NCBI GenBank assembly: GCA_021799405.1
Contig: JAJZAL010000093.1
Location: forward strand, 1 to 17,839
From: Acidobacteriota bacterium
GTDB taxonomy: Bacteria; Acidobacteriota; Terriglobia; Terriglobales; Acidobacteriaceae
Reading direction: 5' to 3'
DNA: 17,839 nt
Shown one piece after another: positions 6,670 through 14,126 of this stretch (position 1 is the stretch's first letter; every line of letters begins with the position of its first letter). The notes below the pieces were generated by a model. The model worked only from the letters and a program-made list of their open reading frames with translations, made no database searches and was not told where the DNA came from. A program made the position numbers and the translations under genes.

Positions 6670-6705
6670 GAGGGTCCGCCCATAACTCCTATCCCCAGGA
6701 CCCTC
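6670..6705. repeat. Inverted repeat 3 between convergent genes
   Basis: GAGGGTCC (6670-6677) pairs perfectly with GGACCCTC (6698-6705) across a 20-base loop. It is the last of three inverted repeats in the 267-base spacer 6472-6738 and lies 33 bases beyond the MIP-channel stop codon. Confidence 0.4.
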
Positions 6706-6738
6706 CGTGGCTTTTCTCTGTGGTGAATGTCTTTTGCC

Positions 6739-7527
6739 TCACCCCTCTACAGGCTCCGCCATCTCCTTGGCCACACCAAACAACCCCTCCGGATCATGCG
6801 CAAAGTGGTACACCTTCGCCACCTCTACGTCGAAGTTCTCAAACAGCACACTCTTGTAAAGGGCCACGCCAAGCGCCATTCCCAGCACCGGACCCACCCA
6901 GTACACCCACCATCCCTGCCACACCCCGGCCATCACCATCGGCCCCAGGCTGCGCGCCGGATTCGTACTCGTCCCCGACACCGGCGCCTCCAGAAACACC
7001 ATCAACGCATACATCGGAGGAAAAATCGCCGGTGTAAACCCGCGCAGCCGCTTGTGCCCCACAAACACCAGCAGCCCCATAATCAGGACCACCGTTGTCA
7101 CCACCTCGCCGGCCACGGCCATCCAGTCGCCAAACGCCGGCCCCGGCGTCGTCGCTCCAAACTGTACCGACCGCCCCATCGCGCCCCACGCCAGCAAAGG
7201 CAGCGCGCCCGCCAGCCCGCCCGCGCACTGCGCCACCATGTTGGCCAGCGCATGCCGTCCCCGCAATTTGCCCAGCATCCAGAAGGCCCCACTCACCACA
7301 GGATTGATATGAGCCCCACTCACCTTTCCCACCCACGACACCGCAATCGCCGCGCCCGTGCACCCAAACAAAAACCCCGTCAGCAGCCGTCTCGCACCAG
7401 CCGATGGCAGCCACGCCGCCACCGGGCTGCCCTTCCCAAAATCCAGAATCACAATGGAAACCCCCACCGTCACCAGCAGCGCCGTCCCCACAAACTCCGC
7501 CAGCACTGGCTTCCACATCTCTTTCAT
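6739..7527 (-). CDS. MIP family channel (aquaporin/glycerol facilitator type)
   Basis: An inner-membrane pore protein of 262 residues from the ATG at 7527. The two half-helix motifs are present: SGAHINPVVS with NPV (75-77) in place of the first NPA, and SGTSTNPARS with NPA (189-191) and the selectivity-filter Arg192. Six hydrophobic segments fit the fold. Aligned without gaps to E. coli AqpZ as I remember it, the filter Phe and His positions are Gly55 and Val177, with Thr186. That is wider and less polar than a water-only filter, so a small uncharged solute is plausible; this is inference. The ATG at 7527 is preceded by GAGAGAG; a TTG at 7545 and an ATG at 7518 are alternatives. The soluble tail after the last helix is about 30 residues. 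The gene is divergent from the phosphoesterase gene across 71 bases, which must hold both promoters. Confidence 0.85.
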   Translation of the reverse strand: MKEMWKPVLAEFVGTALLVTVGVSIVILDFGKGSPVAAWLPSAGARRLLTGFLFGCTGAAIAVSWVGKVSGAHINPVVSGAFWMLGKLRGRHALANMVAQCAGGLAGALPLLAWGAMGRSVQFGATTPGPAFGDWMAVAGEVVTTVVLIMGLLVFVGHKRLRGFTPAIFPPMYALMVFLEAPVSGTSTNPARSLGPMVMAGVWQGWWVYWVGPVLGMALGVALYKSVLFENFDVEVAKVYHFAHDPEGLFGVAKEMAEPVEG

Positions 7528-7598
7528 TCCAATCTCTCTCGCCAATCCCTCATCCCCTCATTCATCCCGGCTCAACATCCCTGCACTACCATGGGTGC

Positions 7599-10304
7599 GT
7601 GAAATTCCGTCCATTCTCCCACATCGCCCGCGCCCTCATGCTTCACGCCTGCAGTCTCGCCTGCCTCACCGCCTGCACCTCTTTCGCCGCCACCCGCGCC
7701 ACGCCCGTTGTCCTCCCCAATGGCCGCCTCCTTACCCCCATCGGCACCACCGAATACCTGGGCCCATTCCCATTCACCATGACCATGAGCCCCAGCGGAC
7801 GCCAGATCGTCGCCCCCTCCATCGGCTGGCCCTACGCACTCAACATCATCGACAATCCTTCCTCGGCCCATCCGCGCATCCATCGCATCCCAAAGGGTGG
7901 CAAAAGCCTCCCCTCCGTTCGCGTCCATACCGGCGTCGCGTACTCACCCGATGGCTCCCTTCTCTACGACGCCACCGGCGACTCCGGCCAAGTCGACGTC
8001 TACCGCACCAGCGACTGGCAGCGCATCGCCAGCATTTCTCTCAACGGCGGCGGCTATCAGCAAAGCTTCTCTGCATCTCTCGCCCTGTCGCCCCACGGCC
8101 GCGAGCTCTACGTCATCGACCAGGGCAACTGGCGCGTCGTTACCATCAACACAGCCACCCTCCGCGTCATCGCGTCCGTCCCCACCGGCAGGGAGCCCAT
8201 CGAAATCGCTCTTTCCCCGAGCGGCAAATATCTATATGTAACTAATTCCGGTCTATTTAACTACAAGCTCATCAGCGGCGTTAGCAAAGCCGACCCCATC
8301 GGCACCGGCCTGAAATTCCCGCCCACCGGCTACCCTTCCAGGCAAGCACGCCTCGGCACTACCGTCGACGGCCACATCGTTCCACCCCTCGGCGATGAAA
8401 ACAGCGTCAAAGGCAGCTCTCTCTGGACCTACAGCCTCGCCAATCCTCGCTGCCCCCGAATCGAAGCCAAGCTCCGACTCGGCGCCCGCATTCAGGAAAG
8501 TGCCGGCGGAGTTGTCGGCGGCGCATCGCCTACCGGCATCGCCGACGACGCGCACCACGTCTTCGTATCTCTCGTGCATGACGACGCTGTCGCGCAAATC
8601 TCTGCCGACGGCCGCCGCCTCGAACGCCAGATTCCGCTCACACCCTTCCACGGGCCGTCATTTGAGGACAGCAAAGGTCGTCCGCTCCGTGGAATCGACC
8701 CCTACGGCATGGCCCTCCACAACGGCCGCCTCTATGTTGCCGAATCAGGAATAGACGCCATTGCTGTGATTGACCTCGCCACTGGCCGCGTTCTTGGTCA
8801 CATCCCGACCGACTGGTATCCCGTTGCTCTCAGCTTCTCGCCGGACGGCAAAACCCTCTACGTGCTCACCAACAAAGGCAAAGGTGCCGGCCCCAATTAC
8901 ATCCATGGCCGCCACTACTACATCGGCCAGCTTGAGCACGGCGGCCTCACCGCAATTCCTCTCGCGACCGTCCGGCGCCACCTCCCCGAACTCACAAAGC
9001 AGGTCATCGCAAACAACGAAGCCGCGCTCCGCACCGCGGTTCCATGGCCCAACCCGCCCATCCATCATGTCTTCCTCATCATTCGAGAAAACCGCACCTT
9101 CGACGAGGTCTTCGGTGATCTGCCCGGAGTCGACGGCGATCCACAACTCGCGCGCTATGGAATGCATGGCTGGGCTTCAGAAAACCCTTCTTTGCACAAT
9201 CTCCACGTAACACCCAACGCTCATGCCCTCGCCAGACGTTTTGCCACCAGCGACCACTTCTCCGTTGATAGCGAAGTCTCCGCCGACGGGCACCGCTGGG
9301 CCGTCGGTATGCCGCCCACTCCTTGGTTCAACATTGCATGGAGCACCGCCTACAGTAGCCGCCGAACCGGCGACGTCACCAGCACAGCCCCTGGCCGCCG
9401 CGCGATCTGGGGCGGCGCCGATTCACCCATGCCAGAGGATGAACCCGAATATGGCTCCATGTGGGAGCATGTCGCCGACGCGCACTTGCGGATCCTCAAC
9501 TATGGCGAAGGGCTCGAACTCGAAGGTAGCGACGAAGCTCGCGGCACGGCTCCGCAAGGCCAGCGGCTCTTCCTCAACTCGCCGCTGCCCGAACCCGTAT
9601 TCACATCCACTGACCGCAACTATCCCACATTCAATCTCGGCATCCCCGACCAGTACCGCTTCGCCCAATTCAAACGCAACTTCGACAAGCATCTTGCCTC
9701 CGGCATCCTGCCCGCTCTTACCGTCATTCGCCTGCCAAACGATCACACCGCTGATCCGCGCCCGGCCGACGGGTACCCTTACCGGGCCTCCTATGTCGCG
9801 GACAACGACCTTGCTCTCGGCAAAATCGTCCAACTCATCTCGCACACCCGCATCTGGAAAAGTTCTGCCATCTTGGTCATCGAAGACGATGCACAGAGCG
9901 GCGTTGATCATGTCGACGCGCATCGCAGCGTGCTGCTGGTCATCAGTCCCTGGGTGCGTCCCGGCTATATCTCCCACGACCAGACCAGCATGGGCAGTGT
10001 CCTCCAGACCATCTATCGCATTCTCCACCTTGGGCCAGACACTCTCATGGACCGCCTCGAAGCTGGATTCGGAGACATGTTTACCACCACGCCCGACTTC
10101 TCACCCTACACTGCGCTGCCCTCCGATCCGCGCATCTTCATTCCCTCCAGGGCAAAGATTGCAAGACCCAAAACCGCAGCCGAGGCGCGCGCCCTGCTCG
10201 ACGCCGACGATCCCGCCGTTATCGCTCCGGAAGTGGACAACTCCGGAAGATCGCACCCTTACCCCCCTGTAAGCCCAACCCATGATTCAAAGCCGCACCG
10301 ATGA
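7599..10304 (+). CDS. Secreted bifunctional YncE-like beta-propeller / phosphoesterase
   Basis: A 901-residue exported protein. Residues about 40-430 carry YVTN/YncE-type propeller strands (LALSPHGRELYV, LSPSGKYLYVTNSG, LSFSPDGKTLYVLTN). Residues about 488-840 are a PF04185-type phosphoesterase of the alkaline phosphatase superfamily, with ENRTFD (497-502), DSEVSADGHRW (557-567), LPNDHT (712-717) and EDDAQSGVDHVDAHR (762-776), the last two carrying likely metal ligands. It probably hydrolyses a phosphodiester or phosphomonoester outside the cytoplasm; the substrate is unknown. The N-terminus is hydrophobic and ends in LTAC, a lipobox with Cys26, although cleavage after SFA is also possible. 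I chose the GTG at 7599 because it starts the signal peptide; the ATG at 7638 is an alternative. The frame is open further upstream, but that part lies opposite the MIP-channel gene and is Pro-rich, not protein-like. No clear Shine-Dalgarno site is seen. The same fused architecture is known in other bacteria. Confidence 0.85.
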   Translation: MKFRPFSHIARALMLHACSLACLTACTSFAATRATPVVLPNGRLLTPIGTTEYLGPFPFTMTMSPSGRQIVAPSIGWPYALNIIDNPSSAHPRIHRIPKGGKSLPSVRVHTGVAYSPDGSLLYDATGDSGQVDVYRTSDWQRIASISLNGGGYQQSFSASLALSPHGRELYVIDQGNWRVVTINTATLRVIASVPTGREPIEIALSPSGKYLYVTNSGLFNYKLISGVSKADPIGTGLKFPPTGYPSRQARLGTTVDGHIVPPLGDENSVKGSSLWTYSLANPRCPRIEAKLRLGARIQESAGGVVGGASPTGIADDAHHVFVSLVHDDAVAQISADGRRLERQIPLTPFHGPSFEDSKGRPLRGIDPYGMALHNGRLYVAESGIDAIAVIDLATGRVLGHIPTDWYPVALSFSPDGKTLYVLTNKGKGAGPNYIHGRHYYIGQLEHGGLTAIPLATVRRHLPELTKQVIANNEAALRTAVPWPNPPIHHVFLIIRENRTFDEVFGDLPGVDGDPQLARYGMHGWASENPSLHNLHVTPNAHALARRFATSDHFSVDSEVSADGHRWAVGMPPTPWFNIAWSTAYSSRRTGDVTSTAPGRRAIWGGADSPMPEDEPEYGSMWEHVADAHLRILNYGEGLELEGSDEARGTAPQGQRLFLNSPLPEPVFTSTDRNYPTFNLGIPDQYRFAQFKRNFDKHLASGILPALTVIRLPNDHTADPRPADGYPYRASYVADNDLALGKIVQLISHTRIWKSSAILVIEDDAQSGVDHVDAHRSVLLVISPWVRPGYISHDQTSMGSVLQTIYRILHLGPDTLMDRLEAGFGDMFTTTPDFSPYTALPSDPRIFIPSRAKIARPKTAAEARALLDADDPAVIAPEVDNSGRSHPYPPVSPTHDSKPHR

Positions 10305-10326
10305 CAGCGCTGCTTCAACAGCGCTG
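10305..10326. repeat. Twin palindromes CAGCGCTG after the phosphoesterase stop
   Basis: CAGCGCTG occurs at 10305-10312 and again at 10319-10326. Each copy is self-complementary, so the two can pair as an 8-bp hairpin with a 6-base loop or each bind a dimeric protein. They begin directly after the TGA stop and lie in the 139-base spacer before the receptor gene. No T run follows. A factor-dependent stop or an operator for the receptor gene is possible. Confidence 0.4.
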
Positions 10327-10443
10327 CCGTCCATCGATGTTGCAACACCGATCTACTTTTAACCAACAATAAATAGAATCCTGCACTCTGCTTCACATCT
10401 TATTTACGCCTCATTGCTAGCGTTCGCAAAGGAGGCGTTTGAA

Positions 10444-13400
10444 GTGAATTTTCATCCCAAAAAGCATCTTTCCACCTGGGTGGCGCTGCTGTTCTTATCC
10501 CCATCCCTGCTCTTCGCGCAATCAACCCAGGGCACGATCCTCGGTACGGTCAAAGACCCTTCGGGCGCCGTCATTCCAAACGCAACAGTAATTGTTACAG
10601 ATACTGATACAGGTGCCGCCAAGACCACCACGACAAGTGCAACCGGCAATTACCAGTTCTTCAGCTTGCTCCAGGGCCACTACCGGGTCGACGTCAGCGC
10701 AACAGGTTTTAAGAATGAAGTGCTGGCGAACCTTACACTCGCAGCCCGTCAGCAACTCCGCGCGAATGTCACCCTTGCACTCGGAAATGTAAACCAGAAA
10801 GTTACAGTCAACGCTCAATCCACGGGTGCCATCTCCACCGAATCACCCACCATCGAAGCCACCTACAACGCGGTGGACGTTGAGAATCTCCCCGCAAACT
10901 ATCGCGCCAGCCAGAACGGTACCAGCCCGCTCGACCTTATCCAGACCCTCCCCGGCGTTCAGGCCGATACCGGCTCTGCATCCGGAACGGGAATGCAGTT
11001 CTCCGTGCAGGGCGGCTTGCCGTCGCAGTCGGATGTCACGGTTGACGGCATCACGGTGCAAAACGTGACCGGAAATAACCCGATCCAGAATGCACTCCCA
11101 TCCGGCGAAGCGATCGCCGAACTGCGTGTCGAAGGCGTACTCGACAATGCCGAATTCGGACAGCCCGGCCAGGTCACGGTCATCACGAAAAGCGGGACCA
11201 ACCATCTCCACGGCTCGGCATTCTGGTACTTCCAGAATTCGGCCTTCAATGCCATCCCTTACGGGGATCTCAAGAAACCGCATGTCGTCGGCAATGACTT
11301 TGGCGGTTCAGGAGGAGGCCCGGTCATGATTCCGCGTCTCTACAACGGTCACAACCGCACCTTCTTCTTTGCCGACTACGAAGGTTTCCGTCTACCCAAG
11401 TCCACCGGCGCACAATACAGCGTGCCCACAGCGCAAATGAAGCAAGGGAACTTCTCGCAGGTTGCCGGTGTTCAGCCCCTCACCGACCCGTTCACCGGAA
11501 AGACCTACCCGAATTACACCGTACCCATCAACCCCGTCTCTCAAAAGTTTCTGCAGTTCTTTCCGAACCCCAACACCGGCAACACGAATTCGTACACGCC
11601 TGGAGAAATCAACTACATCGTCAACCAGAACACCGCCTACAACTCCAACCAGTTCGACCTTCGTGGCGATCAGTACTTCGGACAGCGCGCCCTCGTCTTC
11701 GCCCGCTTCACGTGGAAGAACATATCCAGCAACCAGCCGGAGCCGCTGCTCGTTCCGGAAGGCCAGCACATTCAGCAAAATCGCGGCCTGGTTGTTGCCG
11801 GCAACTACACCTTCAATCCGCACCTGCTCAACGAGTTCCGCTTTGGCTTCAACTTTTATACGGACGGCACCACAAACCCCTTCAATGGGCCGACCTTTGC
11901 GCAATCCACCGGCCTGCAAGGACTTCAGAACCTCTTTTTCAATGGCATTTCTGAGCTGGACTTCAAATACCTCAGCTCATTGAATGCCGACCGCATCGCG
12001 TCCACCAGCAAGTCGCGCGCCATCGAGTACACCGACACCGTTACCTGGACCCATAACAATCATGTCGTCAAAGCAGGTCTCGACATCCTCCACATCGAGG
12101 CCATCACACCGCTTGGCTTCTTCGGCGCCGATAACTATGGCACCTTCAACTTCAACACCGGCAAGAATTTCACCGGTCAGGAATTTGGCGACTTCCTCAT
12201 CGGTGTGCCCCAGGGTACGGAGTACGACGTCGTACGGTCGGATAACAATGGTATCTCCAACCACTACGCCTTCTTTGCGCAGGACCAGTGGGATGTTACG
12301 CAGCGCCTGACGCTCGACTACGGACTGCGTTACGAGTTCGAACCCGGATACCATGATCCGTCGGGCAACATCGGCAATTTCGACCCCCTGGTGGCCAAGT
12401 CCGGTGAGGCTATCTTCCCTGATGGTGCTGAGAACACCCTCGCGCAGGGCTATCTCGCCAGCTTCAACGCCTGCCCGGTCGGCCAGACCTCTGGCGCTCC
12501 CTCCGCAAATGGTGCTCCTTGTACCCCCGTACTCGATAACACTGCAGCCGGATTCCCCAACTATCTCAAGAACGTGCCGCACCTCCGCTTCATGCCCCGC
12601 TTCGGCTTCGCCTTCCGTCCGTTCAATAATGACCGCACCGCCATTCGCGGCGGCTTCGGAATGTACGATATCACCACCCTCGGCTCCATCTACTACTCGC
12701 TGACCGGCACGCTGCAGGCCGCGACCACCATTTACGCCAACAGCGAAACTCCCAACGGTCCTGCTTACTCCTGGCCCCAGATTTACGCTGGCCAGGGAAC
12801 AAGCTCAGATGCTGGCGCTTACGGTACCGCCTACTTCGGCACCGCAAACGCAGTGAACTGGAAGGACCCCTATTCTGAGCAGTACACCCTCTCCATAGAT
12901 CACGAGTTCGGCTCCGGCTTCGGCACCCGCATCTCCTACATCGGCATGGAGACTCATGACCTCGTATGGGCCCCGAACTTGAATGACCTGCCACATTACT
13001 CATCCACCCGATCGGCCTATTTCCAGCCTCTCAGCGCGCGCCCCTTTCCAAACTGGGGCGTCATCAACACGCGTGCCGTGGGAGCCAATGCCAGCTATAA
13101 CTCCTTGCAACTCGACGTAAGCCACCATACCGGCAGCGGTCTCACCTTCGACTCCAACTACACGTGGGCAAAAAACCTCGCCGATAACCAGGGCCCCAAC
13201 AACAGCGGCTTTGCCGGAGAAACCGGTGGTGCCCGTGCCGAGTGGAATTTCAATCGCGAAATCGACTTCGGCAACGTCTATGGCACCCGCCGCAATCGCT
13301 GGAACACAACCCTCGTCTACAGCCTGCCTTTCGGTCGCGGGCAGCGCTTCGGCACGCACATGAACCGCGCCGAAGATCTCCTGGCTGGTGGCTGGCAAAT

Positions 13401-13971
13401 CAGCAGCATCTTCCTCTGGCAAAGCGGCCCTTATCTCAGCCCATATTTCCCCGGCGGCAACCTCGACCCCTCCGGCACAGGCTCCGGGCTCAGCAGCAAT
13501 TATCAGGGCGGCTCATACCCGGGCCGTGCACAGCACCCGGATCGGGTTGCTACCGGTCGCGCGCGTAATGCCAACCGCTTCGACTGGATCAACAAAGCTG
13601 CCTACGTCTGCCCCGGCCAGGAAGGTCACTGGCAATGGGGCAACGTCTGCGACGTCGGCGGCACCACCACAGACGCCAACGGCAACGTAATCGGCATTGC
13701 ACCCATCGGCAGGTTCGGTAATGCACAGGTCGGCTCGCTCGAAGGCCCCGGCACCGTCAACTGGTCCGCTGGCCTTTTCAAGACCTTCGTCATTGCCGGA
13801 AATCTCCGGCTCAGGGCGGAGGGAACCTTTACTAACGTCCTGAATCACCTCAATCTCGGAGATCCCATCCTGGATATCTCCAGCCCGGAATACGGCCAGA
13901 TCACCCAGGCACGCGGCTCCGACTTCGGCAGCGCGCGTAACGGGCAGGTCTCGCTGCGACTGGAATTCTAG
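10444..13971 (+). CDS. Oar-like TonB-dependent receptor, full length
   Basis: An outer-membrane receptor of 1175 residues, normal length for the Oar-like group. Residues 1-25 are a signal peptide (WVALLFLSPSLLFA, then Q). A carboxypeptidase-regulatory-like domain covers about 28-120 (DPSGAVIPNATV, TGNYQFFSL). A plug region lies around 135-250, containing TLPGVQADTG, VQGGLPSQSDVTVDG and GQVTVITKSGTNHLHG. The rest is a long beta-barrel rich in aromatic residues, ending in SLRLEF, a C-terminal Phe typical of barrels inserted by the BAM complex. The GTG at 10444 is chosen because AAAGGAGG ends eight bases upstream (GGAGG 10431-10435); an in-frame TTG at 10414 lies before that site. It follows the phosphoesterase gene by 139 bases and has its own terminator, so it may be a single-gene unit. 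The ligand is unknown; carbohydrate transport is usual for the group but not shown here. Confidence 0.92.
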   Translation: MNFHPKKHLSTWVALLFLSPSLLFAQSTQGTILGTVKDPSGAVIPNATVIVTDTDTGAAKTTTTSATGNYQFFSLLQGHYRVDVSATGFKNEVLANLTLAARQQLRANVTLALGNVNQKVTVNAQSTGAISTESPTIEATYNAVDVENLPANYRASQNGTSPLDLIQTLPGVQADTGSASGTGMQFSVQGGLPSQSDVTVDGITVQNVTGNNPIQNALPSGEAIAELRVEGVLDNAEFGQPGQVTVITKSGTNHLHGSAFWYFQNSAFNAIPYGDLKKPHVVGNDFGGSGGGPVMIPRLYNGHNRTFFFADYEGFRLPKSTGAQYSVPTAQMKQGNFSQVAGVQPLTDPFTGKTYPNYTVPINPVSQKFLQFFPNPNTGNTNSYTPGEINYIVNQNTAYNSNQFDLRGDQYFGQRALVFARFTWKNISSNQPEPLLVPEGQHIQQNRGLVVAGNYTFNPHLLNEFRFGFNFYTDGTTNPFNGPTFAQSTGLQGLQNLFFNGISELDFKYLSSLNADRIASTSKSRAIEYTDTVTWTHNNHVVKAGLDILHIEAITPLGFFGADNYGTFNFNTGKNFTGQEFGDFLIGVPQGTEYDVVRSDNNGISNHYAFFAQDQWDVTQRLTLDYGLRYEFEPGYHDPSGNIGNFDPLVAKSGEAIFPDGAENTLAQGYLASFNACPVGQTSGAPSANGAPCTPVLDNTAAGFPNYLKNVPHLRFMPRFGFAFRPFNNDRTAIRGGFGMYDITTLGSIYYSLTGTLQAATTIYANSETPNGPAYSWPQIYAGQGTSSDAGAYGTAYFGTANAVNWKDPYSEQYTLSIDHEFGSGFGTRISYIGMETHDLVWAPNLNDLPHYSSTRSAYFQPLSARPFPNWGVINTRAVGANASYNSLQLDVSHHTGSGLTFDSNYTWAKNLADNQGPNNSGFAGETGGARAEWNFNREIDFGNVYGTRRNRWNTTLVYSLPFGRGQRFGTHMNRAEDLLAGGWQISSIFLWQSGPYLSPYFPGGNLDPSGTGSGLSSNYQGGSYPGRAQHPDRVATGRARNANRFDWINKAAYVCPGQEGHWQWGNVCDVGGTTTDANGNVIGIAPIGRFGNAQVGSLEGPGTVNWSAGLFKTFVIAGNLRLRAEGTFTNVLNHLNLGDPILDISSPEYGQITQARGSDFGSARNGQVSLRLEF

Positions 13972-13989
13972 CCCTCCTGTCTCCCTGCA

Positions 13990-14029
13990 ACCGGCTTCCC
14001 ATTCCTTCCGGGAGGCCGGTTTCTTCTTC
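13990..14029 (+). terminator. Rho-independent terminator of the receptor gene
   Basis: ACCGGCTTCCC (13990-14000) pairs with GGGAGGCCGGT (14010-14020) over 11 positions with one G-U pair and a 9-base loop. It is followed by the T-rich TTCTTCTT. It lies 18 bases after the receptor stop codon. Confidence 0.85.
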
Positions 14030-14112
14030 CTCAGGGGTGCCCTTTCTCAAATTTTTTCCAAAAATCCCCGCTTCCTGGCATCTTCCATGTGCCTGTCACC
14101 CCTAACTTCCGT

Positions 14113-14118
14113 TAGAAT
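14113..14118 (+). promoter_or_regulatory. -10 box next to the FHA-GAF-PP2C start
   Basis: TAGAAT matches TATAAT at five of six positions and ends eight bases before the ATG at 14127. Transcription from it would begin at or within a few bases of the start codon, consistent with the absence of a Shine-Dalgarno site there. No convincing -35 box is seen. The box overlaps the right arm of a small CTAAC/GTTAG inverted repeat (14102-14115). Confidence 0.35.
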
Positions 14119-14126
14119 CCGTGGCA

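Noticed and set aside
7404..7598. N-terminal extension of the phosphoesterase frame
   Set aside because: Open but Pro/Ser-rich and antisense to the MIP-channel coding region; the signal peptide begins at 7599.
10414..10429. TTGCTAGCGTTCGCAA as a fourth LacI-type operator before the full-length receptor
   Set aside because: Symmetric at six of eight position pairs but only 10 of 14 consensus matches, and it abuts the ribosome binding site; too weak to list as a site.
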